Source of the DNA: Megalobrama amblycephala
Lineage: Eukaryota > Chordata > Actinopteri > Cypriniformes > Xenocyprididae
Assembly: GCF_018812025.1 (NCBI RefSeq)
Contig: NC_063066.1
Span: forward strand, 11,455,382 to 11,519,381
Direction of reading: 5' to 3'
Length of the DNA: 64,000 bases
In this document: positions 13,111 through 27,327 of the stretch, one piece after another
Position numbering within the stretch: the first letter of the stretch is position 1
Layout of the letters: every line of letters begins with the position of its first letter
Notes under the pieces: model-generated
Seen by the model: only the letters and a program-made list of their open reading frames with translations
The model's database searches: none
Told to the model about the DNA's origin: nothing
Position numbers and translations under genes: made by a program

Positions 13111-14136
13111 TTCTTGTTCTCCTACCACCCCCAGAGGGGAAGGAAGGAGGGGTTGGAGGGAGGACTGCTGCTATTGTACACTCATCACTGACTGATCTTT
13201 TCCAGTCTGACCCTCAGATTTCATTAATTATGTCCATGACTAAAACAAAGGCAGAGGGGAATTACGCCTTTCATAAGTAGAGCACCAGGGGGTCTGCTGC
13301 TGACAGAGACTTTCACTCTACTCTGTGTCCTGTCGCCATGTTTTTGCCTGCACTCGGTTTAGTCAACGGAGTCTGAGCGTCTTTGGACCAGATTATACAA
13401 GTTGTGTGGAGTGAAAGTGGAGTGGCTCGGCTCAGTCGGGACTAAGGGGCAGGGTTTTCTCTCGCTCCAAAATTGATCTGATGACACTCCCATCATTCGC
13501 ATACCATGTAAGAAAAATGCCAAGGGATAAAAAAAAAAATAGAAATTTGTGTGGTATTATTATAGAAACAATGTCAAAATTGCAAAATAACAGAGATTTG
13601 AGAATCACAACCAGGGTAAAACTGAATTTGAATACAAAGAAAAGTGGCATATTTGCCTGCAATATGCCACTTAATTAATGCATAATATTATTGTAGAAAC
13701 AATATTAAAATAACTAACTAAACATTAAGAGGAAATACATAAAATATAAAGGTCTGTAGCAAAATTAATCATACTAATGCATCGCCCGTACAACTCTATG
13801 TAAATTGGATGCAACAATATTAAAATTCTGGCCAATAAAATTAAGTTTATTTTCATGCTATATCTCAAATCAGTGATATTAAAATATAACACTATTTTGA
13901 CTAAATAAATTCAAAATAAAACATTAAAAATGAAACACAATCAATTTAGATTTTAGATTTTATTTCATTGAATTTAGGCATTTATAATGTACATAATTTT
14001 GAGATTTGCTAAAGCAATTAATCATTGTAATATTATTTATTTAATTTTAATTTAATTATGATTAAATTTAATTACATTTAAGTTATTAAATTATTTACGT
14101 TTTTAAACAATTAACTAAGTGAGCAATATATAATAG

Positions 14137-14466
14137 TTATAAAATTATATTACTGTATAATACAAATGTATTTATGTTTATTATATAAATGTATTTATTC
14201 TCTAATATCAATATCATCGTAAACAGGGAAGAGAGTAAAAGAGGTGGTAAAGAGAGACTTTACAGCTAATTTAATTAAATTATAATTCAAATTAATTTCA
14301 TTTCAATAATAAATTGATAATAGCAAACACAATTATATCAAATGATATTACTGTATAATGCAAATGATGTGTTCATTATATAATTTTATTTAATCTCTTA
14401 TATCAATATCATGGTAAACAGAGAAGAGAGTAAAAGAGATGGTAAAGAGAGACTTTACGGCTGGTC
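14137..14466. repeat. Tandem duplication, ~197-bp period
   Basis: The sequence ATTACTGTATAAT ... ATATCAATATCAT ... AGAGAGTAAAAGAG ... GGTAAAGAGAGACTTTAC occurs at about 14150-14267 and again at about 14345-14463, with substitutions and small indels. The segment is AT-rich and non-coding. Confidence 0.8.
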
Positions 14467-15189
14467 TGTCACAGTGTAATTTTAAGCTATGGAGTGGATT
14501 TGGAGTGGGCTTTCTCTCACCAGTGAGTAGGGAATAGAAGCGGAGCTGGAGCGGAGTGATTACTTAACACTGAGCGGGGTGGAGAAATTGCTGTTGCTCC
14601 AGTCCACTCCACTCTCTGAGTTTGAGTTGTGTTCTTCCATGTGACAATCTAAAGATCCCAAAACTAGAGATGATCATGGTTAGGTTGCAGGTGATTTCCA
14701 GGCAACCACAGCAGTGAATCATGCTACTATACAGGGTAGATTGAGATAAATGATCGGTGAGCGAGCGTCATCTCTCATGCTCACACCGCTGTCAGGAAGC
14801 ATATGGGGACGGCGCAGAGGAATGGCCACAGTCTAATCATATGTGACGACTCTAATGAGTCAGTCACTTGTCATTAAGCTGTGCCTAAAGCTTCCTAATA
14901 GACTGTGGCTCATAAATCTATTTGCCGTAATCAGGAAGAAATCCGTTGCACAGCTTTAAATTTATTTCCTAAGAATTTAGTCTGTGCATGAAATTATGTC
15001 ACAGGTAATGCACACGAGTGATGATTTGCTGGCTGCTTCCAGATGTTTATTCTGATGCATCTTGACATTATTTTCATATAATCACTTTACAGGTGTCTTG
15101 ATGTGTATACAGGCAAATACATATAGCCATAATTAATGTATATTGCATATGCCTTTTCAGGAAAACAAGCTGTTTATTGTATATGGTGA

Positions 15190-15393
<204 letters not shown>

Positions 15394-16356
15394 TAATATC
15401 ACTTTAGTTGAAAAATGTGTGGCCAAAAAAAAAAAAAAGATTTAAGAATCACAACAAAAAATGCACCTTTTTACCTACAATAGTTGTGCAACTCAATTAT
15501 AAAAAACATTTATGATATGGAAGATGGATTCAAAATCCACTTGGCTTACAAATATGAGACGGCATGTGCCAGTCTGAATGAACATAATGCTTCTGTTCTC
15601 AGTTGTTCAGTTCTTGGTTAGCCAGTCTGTCTATTTTCCTGTCTGTCCATCTGTTTTGGTCTTTCACTCGGTTTCTGTGCTGCTTGTGTTGAGAAGAGCT
15701 AGATAAAAGAGGTAATTCTATAAAAAGCCTCTCATTGACAATGCCATATTTATCTGAGAGGTGAGAAGAGCAGTGCCTGGCATATGAAAACCCAGCTAAG
15801 TGAGCAATGAAAGGGACAGTTTAAAGCCATGTAAAGCAGCACCAGTGCGGCTGGCTTTGAATATGACAGAGTATTTGCATGGAAACTGAGCGCTCATAGC
15901 TGCTTTGTAGTGGCACGGCTCCTCTTCAAAGGGGATTGAGCACAGCTTCATAAAAATTGTAAGCAGTCAAATCATAGTCTAATCAGAGAACAAAACAATA
16001 CTGTTTAATAGCTCAGCTAGTATGGTTGCAGGTAGACAGGGGTACCATAAATGCACGTTTTAAATATTGTGAAGCACTTATACAGTACAAGTGTCAGAAA
16101 ATACAGATGCAAAAAAAGGTGGACAGAATTTACATTATGTAATGACTTGGACTGTGCACTGCCAGCTGACAAAAGCTTTAATCTCATTGGCTGATGAGAT
16201 TTGTGTCACCTTATGGAGCTAAAAGAAAAGTTCGTCTTTGACCTGTACTGACCAATGACCTCTCAAAGGATGCTGTATTTTTCATATTTTAAAATGAGAG
16301 GGAGAAAAAAACTCCATGAGGCTCTCAACATCTCTGAGGCAAAATATACTGTATAG

Positions 16357-17966
16357 CATGCAACGTCAACTGGCGGCCCGCGGGCCAAATCCGGCCCGCC
16401 AGAGATTTCCATCCGGCCCCCCAGAATAATACTGAATTCAGGAATAGCCTTGTAAGAGGAAAAAAGTTTAGGGCTGGTCCGAATACAATTTTTTGAGCTT
16501 CGAAGCTTCGGTAGTAATGAACATCGACTCTTCGGAGAGAGGGGGCTGAACATATTTTTCTCTCTAATAAAGGCAGGAATCTGTGTCTGTATGTCCGTTT
16601 GCATTTTTATTATTTCGAGAACCGTTCATCCAATCGACTTCACAAGGCAGTGCAGTGTCGCATTTGGTGCAATATAGATGGACACGCGAGACGCGACACA
16701 TTCAGAATTAATAAACTTTTAGTAAACTACAGTCAGAACAGCGCGAGCGGGAAGCGGCGCACCTCACGCGGGCAGGGCTTATGCTCCGAGAACGGACACT
16801 GCACTAGTGATATAAAACGCACACACACAGGTCTGTTAAATTAAGCAATACTTTTAAGGTAGTCTAATATTTTTCTGACTAACAAATTGGCACAGTAAGG
16901 GTAGATTTAAATAAAGAAAAACGAAATTTAAATAAAGAAAAAACGAAATTTAAATAAAGAAAAAACGAAATTTATATAAACAAAAACGAAATTTAAATAA
17001 AGAAAAAACGAAATTTAAATAAAGAAAAATGAAATTTAAATAAAGAAAAACGAAATTAAGTTAAATTAAAAACGAGATTAATTTAGATTGATAATAACGG
17101 GTAAAAATGCTAATACATTTTGTTTCTATTATTGTATTTTCCACAGTGTCAAAGCAACAAAACACAAGCTCAGACATGCACTTCGGTCCATACAAACTCC
17201 GCTGTTCTGAACACTCCCGTTGCTGGAACACGCGTCGGTTCTATTTCTAGCATGCACGCGTTTTCCGCGTGGCTCGAGCGCGCCTGAGACGCGTGTCTCA
17301 GTGTGCAAACTCCAACCTGTTAAATATGGGAGCCGAAATAAAAACGGACACGCCACGCAGCTGAGACGCTCAGGCAGCCAGTGTGTCGCCGGCCTTATTC
17401 AAGGGGGAATGAGAATCGTTTCGCGGGGGATCCCAGGTGTGCAAAAAATAAAAATAAAAAAATATTCGAATGTCAAATTTTCAAATCGAATACCAACCCA
17501 CCGAACTAATATTTGAATATTCGGGTCCGTTCCATATTTATTTATTTTTAAATCTAACGAAAAAAAAACCCTTCTGAAAAGTAGCTTGTGCCATAGCCTG
17601 CCTTCAGTCAAGAATGACGATAAACGCGTTCTCTCATTGAACATCTTTTATTGTTTCACGTGCTCATTTTTTCACAAATGTCAAAATTTTCCTTGCCTGG
17701 GATTAGCGCACAATTGCGTGACAGTGATGGACAGCTTGACAGCCTCACAAATATGAAGCCTAAAATATCGCTATCGCCCCCTGGTGGCTTGCTGCAGTAC
17801 AGGTAATATGTAAAAAATTAAATAAATTTGGAATTAGAATTAGTATATCAAATAATAACGTATTAGGATACAATTCGAATTTTATTTTATATTACGAGTA
17901 TCTGGCCCTTACAGTGTCTGCAGAGAAAAATTCTGGCCCTTGGACAAATATAGTTGATGACCCCTG
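16357..17966. mobile_element. hAT-type non-autonomous transposon with 8-bp TSD
   Basis: The element is flanked by identical 8-bp target duplications, CTGTATAG, at 16349-16356 and 17967-17974, the length expected for hAT. Its ends are CATGCAACGTCAACTGG and, read inward from the right, CAGGGGTCATCAACTA, short imperfect inverted repeats sharing CA...TCAACT. Inside are GGCCCGCGGGCC-type sequence, an AAATTTAAATAAAGAAAAAC minisatellite and a CpG-rich stretch (about 16640-17430). No transposase frame was found, so it must have been mobilised in trans. It may contain a further nested repeat beginning near 16470 (CGAATAC... with a matching ATTCGAATAT-rich end near 17515). Confidence 0.85.
16905..17056. 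repeat. Minisatellite, ~22-bp unit
   Basis: About seven tandem copies of a unit close to ATTTAAATAAAGAAAAACGA, with A-run length variation and one diverged copy (TATATAAACAAAAA). It lies within the hAT element. Confidence 0.9.
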
Positions 17967-17984
17967 CTGTATAGGCTGTTCAGA

Positions 17985-18438
17985 ATAGAATATTTGCACC
18001 GATATGAACATTTTGGCCGATAACCGATAATTCTTTATATTTCAAAGCCAATAACCAATATATTGGCCGATAAAACTAAATCCAAATTTTATATAATTTA
18101 TATAATAATTATATAAACAAAAACAAAAGTGTAACCATTAAAAGGCATGTCCCAAGCACACAATTATATTGATGTTATATTATATCATTATGCTTTTTGT
18201 GTAGCCTATATGACTGATTTGCATTGCACATGTTGCACTTAAATGTATTTTCCTTTTTGAAAAGCAATTCAAAACCATTGTGGCAAACAGTGTGCATCTG
18301 AAGTGTCTCAGCTGAAGGAAATAATCCATCATCTATCGGCCAAATTTTCTTTTTGGGCAGATAACGATAACATTAAAAAATTAACATACTGTATATCGGC
18401 CGATACCGATATGGTGGCCGATATATCGTGCATCACTA
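17985..18438. mobile_element. Degenerate GGCCGATA-type DNA-transposon relic
   Basis: Repeated GGCCGATA(A/T) motifs occur near both ends, and the right end is GGCCGATATATCGTGCATCA. That end is common in fish hAT-like repeats. The left end is too degenerate to place exactly. Confidence 0.45.
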
Positions 18439-18809
18439 AATATTTGCTTACTGTTTACTATACTCTGCATTGCATATACTGCATGCTGCCTACTGACCTC
18501 ATTATGTTGCATGTGAGGGTGTCCAATTATATATACCACTACAAGAATAGGATGGTAGTATGCTATTCTGAACACAGTCAGTGTCCTAGTAATAGGTCAA
18601 AGTTCATTTTTCCTCTTACGCCTAAGTGTGTGGCCTGATTAATGAGATGATCCAATTCCAGAGGTAGAATTTACCTTATCCTCTCATTATTACGATTCAT
18701 AAACTCTAATATTTTAATATTTTCATGTCTTATTTCAACCAATGTATTCTACGTGTTTTATTTTGACAACAACAACAACAAAAATAAAAGCTTAACGCTT
18801 CTCACTTAA

Positions 18810-19136
<327 letters not shown>

Positions 19137-19973
19137 TGAGCACACAGCTTAATATGAACGGCTGTGCCTTGAACTCCAGGAACATCCTGCAGCCTGCACA
19201 GATAAGGGAAATGTAGGACTTATCTTATGGAGGAAAGAGAGGTCACCTGCGATATCTGCACGCTGGAAAATTAGTTTACTGTACTCTCTACATATTGGGA
19301 GTTCAGCCAACGAGAAGTAATTAACTTCAGAGTTCCAGAAGTAAAGGAAGTGCATGATGGAAGTATATGATGGAATCAAATGGTAAAACAACATGAAATC
19401 AGGGGAGGAAGAGGTGAAGAGTTTGTTTGCTGATCTTGCAGCTTTTTTAGTTTAAATTTAGAGTTTGCAGTCAAAGTACAAGCGCAGCTTTTCTGAACAG
19501 TGTTAAAACGCTGAAGGGAGCAATGTTAAAGGCCTGTCTCATCAATAGGTTTAAACAGTGCACAGCTGTGGGTATTGTTGGCTCAGTAGGTGTCTATGTA
19601 TATGCCTGTGCATTCGTGGGTGTGAATGAGTATGCTTGTTGGGTTTATGGCGCTGGACTTGGCTTCTTTTCATGGCCCATTCAGCGAGCACATGGGCAGG
19701 AATGGAGGGAGGGATTTAGACATTCGCACACAACCACACAAACACACATACTGCCACACACGCCTCCGAAACAGAGGGCAGATGGTCACCCCCTTTTATG
19801 GTTGCACTTCTAGATGTGCCCCTTTTGCTAAAGCTTCAAGCTCAATAACCATATAGAATGCTTTTGATTAGATGTGCAGGTTTTAATGCTTGCAGCACTC
19901 AAATTCAGTTTGAAATTCAATGCTGTTAATGACAAGAGACCAAATGCGGAGCTGTCTATCTCACCACAGACCA

Positions 19974-20355
19974 TTAAAGTTGGCATGAAACGGAAGTCGC
20001 GACAGTCTTTGCTTCCCTATTGTGACATGTATATCCAAGTCAAACAGCTCCTCGAACAAGAAAAAATGTAGAATGGAACTTGATATTATTGATCAGGAAT
20101 TGATTGGATCGTTGGATCATTGTCATTTGCTATTGCTGCGATCTCATGTGAGTGACAGGTTATCCCGCCCTCACAGCAGTAAACACTCAGAGATCAGATG
20201 TCGTTGCAACAGGGAGAAGTTATTTTGATAAAAGATTAAGAGGGCACATGAATGAAAAACAAATAGTAATAATGATGTGCATGGATAAATCATTTATAAG
20301 TACAATATTGAATAAAAAATAAGAATTGTACATTTTGATTTCATTGCAACTTTAA
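19974..20355. mobile_element. MITE with TTAAAGTTG ends
   Basis: It starts TTAAAGTTGGCATGAAACGG and ends with sequence whose reverse complement is TTAAAGTTGCAATGAAATC, giving imperfect terminal inverted repeats. About 380 bp, non-coding. Confidence 0.65.
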
Positions 20356-21074
20356 AATGGCTGGTGCTGATCTGACTCCCTCCTCCGGTCGGCCCCACCA
20401 TGCGATTCTCCTCAGTTTAAAGCATTTTGGGCCATCCCTCTTTCCCTTGTCCCCCCCCCGTCCCAGCTACTGCACTGGGACGTCAGCCTGTGTGTGTCTC
20501 TCTCTCCTGGCTCCAGTTGGCACCTGTGCCTTGCCCAGTTGCCAGTGGGTACTAATCATAGAGTATTGGCAAAGCTATGTGGCAGCTGGCAGTGGAATTA
20601 CACATGGGGCATCTGGCACCTCTAATCAACTTCTGTCAGGCAGAGGAGATGGAGACCTAATTAAATCAATGGTGCACTGATGCTGCCGTGCTAAAACACC
20701 ACACAGCCATGCGGAAAGCCTGAGCTGTACCTGGAGAACATCCCTTACAGCCATGGTGGAGAGGAATAACAATCCTTTCAGGGAAAAACTCATTTTATTT
20801 TGCTTTTTACATTCAGTGCGTGTTTCTCACAAGTATATATGTACTATGCATGATTTTAGAGTATTTTCTTTACGTTTACATTATGATGGCAACTATATTT
20901 GACACTGTTCTGTCTACAGTTATAGAGCTTGGCTTTGACGTGGCTCTGATTATGAACCCAGCAGCCATGCAGTTAATGAATTCCTCAAAGGCCTCTCATT
21001 TCAGTCTAAGATTCTCTAGGATTCTTGGCACATGCTCGTGTGAACTGTGCCTCTGGCTGGCCAATGGTTTGTAG

Positions 21075-21195
21075 TTAAAGGGATGGTTCACCCAGAAATT
21101 AAATTTCTGTCATCACTTACTCACCACCATGTCGCTCCAAACACATATGGCTTTCTTTCTTCTGTGGAAAACAAAAAGAGATAATTTTAAGAAAT
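21075..21195 (+). mobile_element. Solo arm of TTAAAGGG foldback MITE
   Basis: TTAAAGGGATGGTTCACCCA followed by ACTCACCACCATGTCGCTCC and CTTTCTTCTGTGGAAAACA. This is one arm of the family; the partner arm is missing. Confidence 0.7.
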
Positions 21196-22238
21196 GTGAT
21201 GGAATATATATATAGAACATATTATATTGAATGTATATTGAACATATTGTATTCATAATTACATAAATTATCGCTTGTATGTATATTTATAAATGAATAT
21301 TTTAGATACATTCAGTATGACAAATAGATTGACTACTAACTGAAAGTAACAGTAATAGGAATAAGGAAAGTAATAGTGTGATAGTACAGTAGCTCATCAT
21401 TTCCCTTTTTCTTTTTTTATTGCATTGCTGGAATGCTGAAGTTGAGACACTATCACAAACCTAAGCTTTAATGAGGAAGACCCAGTCAAAGTGATCTCAC
21501 CTCACCCCCAGTTTCTGGGCCTCAGCAATTAAACATCCAGAAGCTCTCTGCAATTATATTTATCATCAGAAACAATTAAACCCTCACCGCCTGGGACATT
21601 ACCCGTCCTGCATGGCACTCCGCAGATAAGAAGGATGAATCATGTCTCCCTACTTTCTCTCCCTCTTCCTCCCTTTCAATTCATCTGCAACAAATGCATT
21701 TCCATGTTTGGTTGCGTATTACTTCTCACCAGATTGCCATGTTTGCATCATTCGTCAAAGGGGTTTTACGTCTGTTTTTTGGGGGAAAGAGGCAGAGTTA
21801 TAATGCTATCTGCCAGTGAGCGTATGTGAAGCCCTGTGCAGCCGATAGATTGGAGGTGTTGATGAATCACTTGAAATGTTCAGCAGGCAATTCGTTGCTG
21901 CTCAGTATGCAGGCCAGTGGGCTGAACAGCACCCATCAGGCCTGATATTAAAAGACTCTGCTCGATCACATTAGAGGGAGCTCTCTACGCCTGCCCAATG
22001 ATTAAGTCTATGGGAAGCATTTGTCACTTTAGTTGAGGAAAAGCCAGACTTCAGATCATACATGCATACACCCTCTCTTTTAATGCAAATATACGTTGGG
22101 GTCCAATAAGGAAAAATGCTTCTATTTGGCATTTTCTAAATTAATGCAAAAATGCAATCAGCTTAACAATTTGAGTAAAAAGTTAAAGAACCATGGATTT
22201 AAAAATGTTTTACTATTTAGTTTGCCTGTCCTCATGCT

Positions 22239-22372
22239 TTAAAGGGATAGCTCACTCAAAAATGAAAATTCTGTCGTCATTTACACACCCTCAAGTAGTT
22301 CCAAACCTGTATGAATTTCTTTGAAGATATTTGGAAGAATGTCAGTAACCAAACAGGTCTAGTGCTTCAACG
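22239..22372 (+). mobile_element. Solo arm of TTAAAGGG foldback MITE
   Basis: TTAAAGGGATAGCTCACTCA, then ACACCCTCAAGTAGTTCC and GAAGATATTTGGAAGAATGT. The last motif is shared with the 60230 copy. Confidence 0.7.
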
Positions 22373-22454
22373 TATACAAGAATTTCTTAAATATTGTTGG
22401 TTTTGTTGTTGTTACTTATTTTTCAAAATGTATATATACACGCACACACACACA

Positions 22455-22683
22455 CATCTGTTCAAAGGTATCAGGTCGGCAAGATGTAATTTTTCTTATG
22501 TTCACCAAGGCTGCATTTATTTGATTAAACAAGTTCAGTTAGATTAGGTTCAAAAGAACAGCATTTATTTAAAATATAAATCTTTTGTAACATTATAAAT
22601 GTCTTTACTGTCACTTTTGATCAATTTTGCTGAATAGAAGTATTAATTTCTTAAAAAAAAAATTTTTTTTGAATGGTAGTGTA
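22455..22683. mobile_element. Deleted 'TTTGGGGTC' MITE
   Basis: It carries CACCAAGGCTGCATTTATTTG, then jumps to AAAAGAACAGCATTTATTT, TCACTTTTGATCAATTT and the terminal GAATGGTAGTGTAA. The centre is deleted. Confidence 0.7.
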
Positions 22684-25623
22684 ATTTCTACATGGTCTCA
22701 GACTTTTGGACCCATCTGTAAATGTAAATCGTGCATTTATTTCCATGTAAAATGTCCATATAAGAAATGCAGACTAAAAAATGTAGATGAGAACAAATTA
22801 TATACTGTAGTTACCTATGTATTTTTTTCCAACCACTAGATTTTGGCAGAAGCTTTCTTCTTGAGTGGGTTGAGCGATCGTTCGATTTTGATAATGAGTC
22901 TCTTTATTTCTATTGACAAATGGGGTCACACTAGGTGATCAATGATAACCGTTCCAATTAAATTGCTAAACCTCTGCATGGTGGAGATTGTAACCGTAAA
23001 GATATAGAGCAATTGGTTTGCTCAACAGCAGGGCGTCTTCAGTGGGCCATTTCACACAGATGTCTCTGTCTTTTAGAAGCTGCTGCTCACGATCAAGAAA
23101 AACAAGTCATCCATTTTATGGCCACAGGTTTCAAGACCCCCTCCCACCTATGTCTTAAAGTGATGCCTTATTTAGCTTGTCGGATTTTCCAAATAAACGC
23201 TATCACTGGGTTTATGGAAAAATGGATAAAAATGAGATTGTAAGGTATTGATCCCGACGTGGGGAGGGCTGAGGAAAAACAGGCCTCATCTATATAGGGA
23301 GAGAAATGAAGCAATAATTCAGGCAGGCATCGAACACCCTGCCACTGAGCCTATTGATTCCTATCCACAGCATATGAGATCACACCTGAATGAAAGAGAG
23401 CTCTGGGGAAAACAGAGAGAGAGAGAGAGAGCGAAAGAGAGAGAGTGTAAAACGGAGTCTGCTGTTCCCTAACATGTACAGAACATTACCACCCTGACAT
23501 TAACAGCTCTGTACAAAGCCCACAAGTGCCTGTTAAAAGGTTCTGCTAAAGACCAATTACCCAGCATGCCTTTCTGCTCCGTCAGTCAGGGATACTGTTC
23601 TAGCCCTGCAGGTCTATGTGTGGTCAGCTGATTCAATTTACCACCAGCAGCTCAGAGCTAGCATCTGGTCTCAAAAACAGGAAAGCCACAAAGTACTGTG
23701 TTCTCGCCATTCTAAAAACTGCCGCCCACATTCTGCCCTCGGGCTTCTGTTTGAGATATTAAGTGTGGGATTTTTTTTTTTTTTTTTTTTTTGTGGTGGT
23801 CTAAGGTATTTTAAAATGTACTGTTTTGACTGGCTCCATCTGCTTTTGACAGCACTCATAGTATTGTCTTTTAGTAGTGGCTCATTCCCCTCCTCCTCAC
23901 CCCCTCGGGCCTGTAGTTATTATTGTGAAATATGAAGCGATCCGGCTCTGCCTTCATGAAATTTCAATGAGCATTGATCTGTGTGATTGCGAGGAATCCT
24001 TCAAGCAGTGGTTGTTGTTCATTTATTTATTTATTGCTGATATGTTTTACTCGTTTTGATCCCATCTTCTGGAGAAAGAGGGGAGCTGTCGATTGTTAAT
24101 GTATTTGTAGCTTTCCTTTTTTTGGAAAATCAGGTCTGTTCCTTGATAGTTTCTTTGTTCACAAGGCAGAAAATTCTATTTGCGCCTCCAGGAGGACCGT
24201 TTATATCCGTAACGGCCCTATATTTGCCTATATTGATTATATTTATTAAACGTAACGAGATGGCATGGTATACGGCTGATATTCTGCTCTTTTCAATATT
24301 GATTTTGTAGATTTTATTTCAGCTCATGACATCACACGTAACCTTTTCGTTCTCCTTCACGTATGAAATTAGAGAGCTGCAATGAATCCGTGATGACACA
24401 AGACTGACTCTATCATATATGTCGGGTGACTGGCTGGTGTTATTTCTGTTGTGAAACCGTTCCGTGAGCCCAGAAAGAAATGGAAACCACAGCTTGCCAG
24501 TTTCTGGAACTGTAAAAGTAAACAAGTGCATGGACAGTTGAAAGGTGTTTCTCTATAAATATACAGGTCTGCTGCGCATGGTTTGGCATACAACATTACA
24601 CACCAAGTAGGACATAGAGTGTCCGGAAATAAAGAAGCTCATGGGATTTTACTTCCCTGTTTGGTGTGTATCTCTGAAAATACACTGTTTTGTTTGACTT
24701 TCTGACAAAGTTCACCCCATGACCCAGCACAGGAGGTGTTTTTTTCTTTTCTGTGTAGTCTCAAGGGTTTGAGTTTGTTTTTGCGATAATGTATATGCTG
24801 TCACTGGTCAATGTCAATTTGATTTGTGACATATACCAGAATTGCATGGACTTGTGTCCATGAAATGTTTGCATCATTGTTTTCGGTGGGCGTTCAGCGA
24901 CTCTATAAAATTAGCAGTACTTTACCGCTAAATGTTCAGTACACAATCTCTCTCTCAGCAATTGAGCATTATCGAGTCGACTGGTGAGAGGATTGTACAG
25001 TATGTGAAAATCAATAGCAATGAAGGAGAGTAAACACATGCAGAAGTCTTTAAGTGTGGCAGAGTACAGTTTAGCCTGAGATCTTGACCATCCATCTCTG
25101 TATCAGCACATTAACTCTTTCTCAGAGGTGCTTTGCATCACGACCCATGCCTCATTATACTAGCACATGGGTCCTGTTTCAAGAGAGATTCTTTAAATGT
25201 TCCCTATCCAGGCCCTCGCAAAAGTTCTGCTCCAGCAGCCACTTCATTATTCACACTTAAATGAGTTTAGTGGTGATTTACTCAAGACCAGCTGTTTTAC
25301 AGCTTTCATTGCATGTGTATTCTTGAAGACAAATTAAATATAATGAGATTGAACCTCTTTACTAATAAATGCCCCTGGTCTTGGTCCATGTCCCTGAATT
25401 GCTCACAAAACACCAGTGATTCAATATTATTGTTTTAAAAATAAAAAAAAAGATTTGTTTTTATAATTTTTCACTTACATGCAATATGATAACCATTTAG
25501 TTGGTGAATAATAATAACAATAATCACTTTTCAAAGTACATTCAAATCGTGGTGGATACAGTCAAACCAATTATTTTATCAAATACGTTATTTTTGTTGT
25601 TTATTTTATGTTTTTATAGATTT

Positions 25624-27327
25624 TACACCAATGTTCAGAAGTTTGGGGTTATTACAACATTTTTTAGTGATGTTCTGATCGAACGGCCACAGATCAGTTT
25701 TGGCTGATAATCACATTCTATGACTCGATAGGCAGTCACAAAATTTGGCTGATCTCACAAACCAAACGCAATTTGATGGCGTAAAACCATAAAAAGTTGC
25801 CACTGTATATTGTACATGTAAACAATATACAGATTAGGCTTTTGTGCCATGTTCTGCTTTGTAACTTTGCTAAATATTATTGAACCATAGTAAATCTTTA
25901 TTTAGAGCAGGTTGGCTCAATTCAAAGGAGTCAACATACAACATAAAAAGATCTGTGATTCTTGAGAAAAATCCTGTGACTTGACATGCTGCTTGGCTAA
26001 AGCTATAGGAATTTTTTGGAGCTGACCGCGTCGTGATCATGACACTGTGTTTTTCAACGTCACTTTAAAATGTTCAACCAATGGAAACTGGATCTCGGAT
26101 GTGGTGGCTAGAGACGATGTGTAGAGACTAATCAGATACTGTTTTACAGCTGGAGCATGCTTGGATTGGATTGATCTCTCAGATTGACAGCTCTTGATTT
26201 ACTGTGTGCCACACATAGCTGAAACAGCAATGGAAGATCATCAACCAAGATCGTATTTTTTGTTACTTATTCTATGTAGTTAAAAATATTTTTTTATGCT
26301 TTGTGGTGTTTACATGTGTAAATAGTTCTTATGTTCAGTAAAACACTCAGATCACATGTTTGGAGAGGACTTTTTGGACTTTTGATAAAAAGGCTACTGG
26401 TTCCAAATGCCATAACTTTTGATTGCTTTGAGATATCAACACAAATTTTGGCCCAGATGCAGTCAACATGATTGTGAACAAGTCCAAACATTTTATGACC
26501 TGTCATATATACTTTCTAATAATCATGTCAAGCATGAACAATAACAAAGTAAATCAATAAATTGCATCACTTTTTTTCTGGTTTTCTAAGCAGTCTTGTA
26601 ACATAAGAACCTCCAAACATGAACAAAAATTTGAAAGGTTTTCTATCAAATGAGACCATATACCTATAAGCCTTTACTTTTAAGTATGCCACTTGAAATT
26701 ATGTGAAATCATTATGTATGCCACTTGAAATCAGGATGTAATGGGTTAAGAGCTTACATACCACCTAAATATAAAGCTTGAATGATCGGGATCGGCATCG
26801 GCCAATCATGATGACAAGAAATCGATAGTTGTAACGGCTGCAAACATACTGATTGGAGAATTTTTTTTTTTTTTTTTTTTAAGAAATAAATACTTTTGTT
26901 TAACAAGGATGCATTAAATTGATCAAACGTGACAGTAAAGATATTTATACTGTTACAAAATATTTCTATTTCAAATAAATTCTGTTCTTTTGAATCTTGA
27001 AAAAAATCATTTTCACAAAAATATTAAGCAGCACAACCTTTTTCAACATTTATAATAAGAAATGTTCCCTGAGCAGCAAATGAACATATTAGAATGATTT
27101 CTGAAGGATCATGTGACACTGAAGACTGGAGTAATGATGCTGAAAGCTTTGCCATCACATGAATAAATTACATTTTAAAATATATTCAAATAGAAAAGTT
27201 AATTTAAATTGTAATAATATTTTGCAGTATTACTGTTTTTACTGTATTTTTTAACCAAATAAATGTAGCCTTGGTGAGCATAAGAGAAAAATACCTTACC
27301 AACCCCAAACTTTTAGACAGTAGTGTA
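25624..27327 (+). mobile_element. 'TTTGGGGTC' MITE split by a ~1.2-kb insert
   Basis: The left end is TACACCAATGTTCAGAAG followed by TTTGGGG. The rest of the element resumes after a poly-T run at about 26861 and continues to the inverted end CCCCAAACTTTTAGACAG...TAGTGTA. The interior part from 26881 is nearly full length and in standard order. Confidence 0.75.
25663..26860. mobile_element. Unclassified insert within MITE
   Basis: About 1.2 kb separates the two halves of the host MITE. It starts near TAGTGATGTTCTGATCGAAC and, towards its other side, has ATCGGGATCGGCATCGGCC, reminiscent of fish hAT-like ends. No long reading frame or clean inverted repeats were found, so this is probably a decayed element. 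Confidence 0.4.
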
